64,000 bases of DNA from Streptomyces venezuelae (GTDB lineage Bacteria > Actinomycetota > Actinomycetes > Streptomycetales > Streptomycetaceae): NCBI RefSeq assembly GCF_008642355.1, contig NZ_CP029193.1:2256001-2320000 (forward strand), given 5' to 3'. Under the pieces are notes generated by a model. That model did no database searches. It was given only the letters and a program-made list of their open reading frames with translations, and had not been told where the DNA came from. This document shows, piece after piece, positions 63,504 to 64,000 of this stretch. The stretch's first letter is position 1. Every line of letters begins with the position of its first letter. The translations under genes were made by a program, and so were the position numbers.

Positions 63504-64000
63504 TCAGTCCTCCTGCACCGTCGTCACCACCTTGTCCTCGCCGTACAGCCTGATGGACACGAGCTCGCCCGACGGGCCCGGCTCGCCCTCCTGCCGGGTG
63601 AACCACAGGTACGCGGAACCCGCCGCCCTGTGGAGTTCCGGCTCGGACGTGCCGTCCTCGTACTCGTACTCGACACGTTTCGTCCTGGGGCCCACGTGCC
63701 CGACAGTGACGGTCCTGCCCTTCACCTCGAACTCCACCGAGGCGAAGCCCAACCCGTCGTCCCCGCCCGGTTCCTCGTCCTGGAGTCCGAAGGACGTCAC
63801 CTTCTCCTTGCCGTCGGCCGTGACGACGATCGCGTACCAGGGCCGGTCGAAGTCCGGGACGGGGTCGGTCTTCCGCTCGTCCCATACGCCTGCCGCCATC
63901 ATCGCCACCTTCTGGCCGTGCGCCTCCCTCTCGCCACGCGGCGCGCCCCACACCTGCAGCTCCACACGGGCCGACCGGTTGCCCGAGCCGTCGCGCACCT
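63504..64000 (-). CDS. Partial CDS of unknown function, cut by the window edge
   Basis: The frame ends at a stop at 63504 and is open to the end of the window; a GTG at 63998 exists but the sequence reads as an internal part of a longer protein. Visible residues include RSARVELQVWGAPRGEREAH, DFDRPWYAIVVTADGKEKVT, TVGHVGPRTKRVEYEYEDGT and GSAYLWFTRQEGEPGPSGEL. It is beta-strand-rich and could be an extracellular domain. Family not recognised. Confidence 0.75.
   Translation of the reverse strand, partial: VRDGSGNRSARVELQVWGAPRGEREAHGQKVAMMAAGVWDERKTDPVPDFDRPWYAIVVTADGKEKVTSFGLQDEEPGGDDGLGFASVEFEVKGRTVTVGHVGPRTKRVEYEYEDGTSEPELHRAAGSAYLWFTRQEGEPGPSGELVSIRLYGEDKVVTTVQED

Noticed and set aside
1..64000. 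tRNA genes, insertion sequences, integrases, attachment sites
   Set aside because: No cloverleaf with a conserved T-loop, no transposase or integrase motifs and no flanking direct repeats were noticed by eye; tRNAscan-type and ISfinder-type searches would be decisive.

Overview
The window is chromosomal DNA from a high-GC actinomycete, almost certainly a Streptomyces. The evidence is the very strong G/C bias at third codon positions, GTG and TTG starts, an actinobacterial RNase P RNA, iron boxes of the DmdR/IdeR type, and intergenic palindromes that (from memory) recur widely in Streptomyces. About 58 genes can be supported. No tRNA, rRNA, CRISPR array, insertion sequence or phage module was seen.

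Layout. (1) 1-2.9 kb: the N-terminal part of a secreted-type sialidase (cut by the window edge), an unrecognised protein, an MFS transporter and a 75-residue protein. (2) 3.0-12.8 kb: map, then an iron/heme acquisition island. It holds a heme oxygenase behind an iron box; a minus-strand operon of two HtaA-domain surface proteins plus a PhzF-like enzyme; and, divergently from the same promoter region with a perfect 19-bp iron box, a hmuTUV heme ABC importer followed by an FTR1-like membrane protein. Heme would be caught at the surface, imported and opened to release iron. (3) 12.5-31 kb: mostly accessory single genes. These include small secreted proteins, a primase/polymerase-type protein, a glycerophosphodiesterase, a TetR regulator, dimethylargininase (ddaH), a glycosidase-like protein, an Rsm22 methyltransferase, a Bcr/CflA exporter coupled to a serine hydrolase, PhoD phosphatase, an SDR, DoxX, a methyltransferase, a decayed MOSC-domain remnant and an APH-like kinase.

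(4) 31.1-43.5 kb: the most distinctive region, a compact PKS-NRPS cluster. A minus-strand operon with 4-bp ATGA overlaps encodes an MFS exporter, a one-module PKS (KS-AT-ACP) and a 2441-residue protein with order aminotransferase, luciferase-like monooxygenase, C, A, PCP, C. A 72-residue LuxR-type DNA-binding protein is divergent. The exporter contains a TTA codon, which predicts bldA dependence. The expected chemistry is one malonyl extension, transamination to a beta-amino acyl intermediate, flavin-dependent oxidation, and coupling to an amino acid. No thioesterase or loading module is present, and I cannot assign a known product.

(5) 43.5-64 kb: mainly conserved genes. They are a DEAD-box helicase, rnpB (overlapped by an EamA transporter reading frame), an AraC regulator broken by an in-frame TGA, a TetR/DUF4260 operon with two operators opposite a MerR operon, an RNB ribonuclease, YaaA, KDPG aldolase, the RNase H/phosphatase - zinc-ribbon - Nif3 operon, and a propeller-like protein. 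A MaoC-ADH-SDR operon follows, with a KstR-like operator upstream. A DesK/DesR-like two-component pair and a cut-off gene end the window.

Starts were chosen from Shine-Dalgarno spacing and family length. Two genes appear to use CTG starts inside CTGA stop/start overlaps. Functions are assigned from recognisable motifs only; no database search was possible.
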